This document shows positions 63,801-64,000 of a stretch of 64,000 nucleotides of DNA, piece by piece (the first letter of the stretch is position 1; every line of letters starts with the position of its first letter). Location of the stretch: positions 1 through 64,000 of the forward strand of contig JAJFZO010000897.1 of assembly GCA_021397835.1 (NCBI GenBank). Reading direction: 5' to 3'. Source of the DNA: Moringa oleifera. Its lineage: Eukaryota; Streptophyta; Magnoliopsida; Brassicales; Moringaceae. A model generated the notes under the pieces. That model made no database searches. It was not told the DNA's origin and was given only the letters and a program-made list of their open reading frames with translations. The position numbers and the translations under genes are program-made.

Positions 63801-64000
63801 AATTCAGCCAAGAATAAATAATTGAGCCTAATAATTATTTTAACTTTACAATTAATTGGGTTTAACAATTAACTAATTCTGCTAATTGATTGAACTAAAC
63901 TTTAGTTCACCTAATAATTAGTTAGGCTCAACATTTGATCAAACTTAATAAAAGTTTCAGTTTCATATATAATTGAAACTAATAAATTATTGGGCCAAAA
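60831..64000 (+). repeat. A5 short-unit array, runs off the window
   Basis: AATTGRGCCTAA array following A1 from about 7014, with deletions (about 62595 jumps to the equivalent of A1 about 9085, and 63630 skips part of about 10085-10245). It has the single-copy form of the 58-base region. No telomere-like block occurs between B4 and this array. No gene. Confidence 0.85.

Overview
The window looks like non-genic nuclear heterochromatin of a land plant, most likely a flowering plant. Three things suggest this: long tracts of degenerate Arabidopsis-type telomere repeat (CCCTAAA / TTTAGGG), a 2.7-kb island that carries a plant-mitochondrial-type trnI(CAU), and a broken plant LINE-type RNase H domain inside that island. 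I find no intact protein-coding gene in 64 kb. The only recognisable genes are the organelle-type tRNA and the RNase H relic, both in the island at 33168-35839.

Layout. Nearly everything else is built from five modules, named here for reference. T is degenerate telomere repeat that switches strand several times. A is an AT-rich array of diverged short units with core AATTGRGCCTAA. M is a ~1-kb AT-rich segment with GC-richer ends, found inside A. N is a ~1.1-1.4-kb AT-rich spacer. B is the same short-unit family as A in inverse orientation (TTAGGCYCAATT), and in places it is readably collinear with A reversed. Order: T1 1-3462, A1 3463-13629 (with M1 5945-7013), N1 13630-15045, B1 15046-22290 (containing a 3.4-kb tandem duplication). 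Then T2 22291-26279, A2 26280-36900 (with M2 26530-27575 and the island), N2 36901-37940, B2 37941-38990. Then T3 38991-39941, A3 39942-41369, N3 41370-42680, B3 42681-45985. Then T4 45986-49080, A4 49081-58160 (with M3 51496-52520 and truncated M4 57351-57860), B4 58161-60480, truncated M5 60481-60830, and A5 60831-64000, which runs off the window.

How the parts relate. The window is four consecutive, unequally deleted copies of one very large higher-order unit, T-A-N-B. In this unit B is an inverted, diverged copy of A and N is the spacer, so each unit is an ancient giant inverted repeat bounded by telomere-like DNA. T1 matches T2 over about 3 kb, A1 matches A4 over about 7.7 kb, and A1 and A4 share a derived 58-bp tandem duplication. 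Copies differ by large deletions whose breakpoints often lie at short shared words. The mitochondrial-type island sits in A2 at a site whose empty version can be read in A1 near 12538-12551, so it arrived after the A copies separated.

Limits. Module boundaries were read by eye and are good to about 5-50 bases. Percent identities, phylogeny and species could not be computed. Chromosomal position (subtelomeric, pericentromeric or a heterochromatic knob) cannot be decided from sequence alone.
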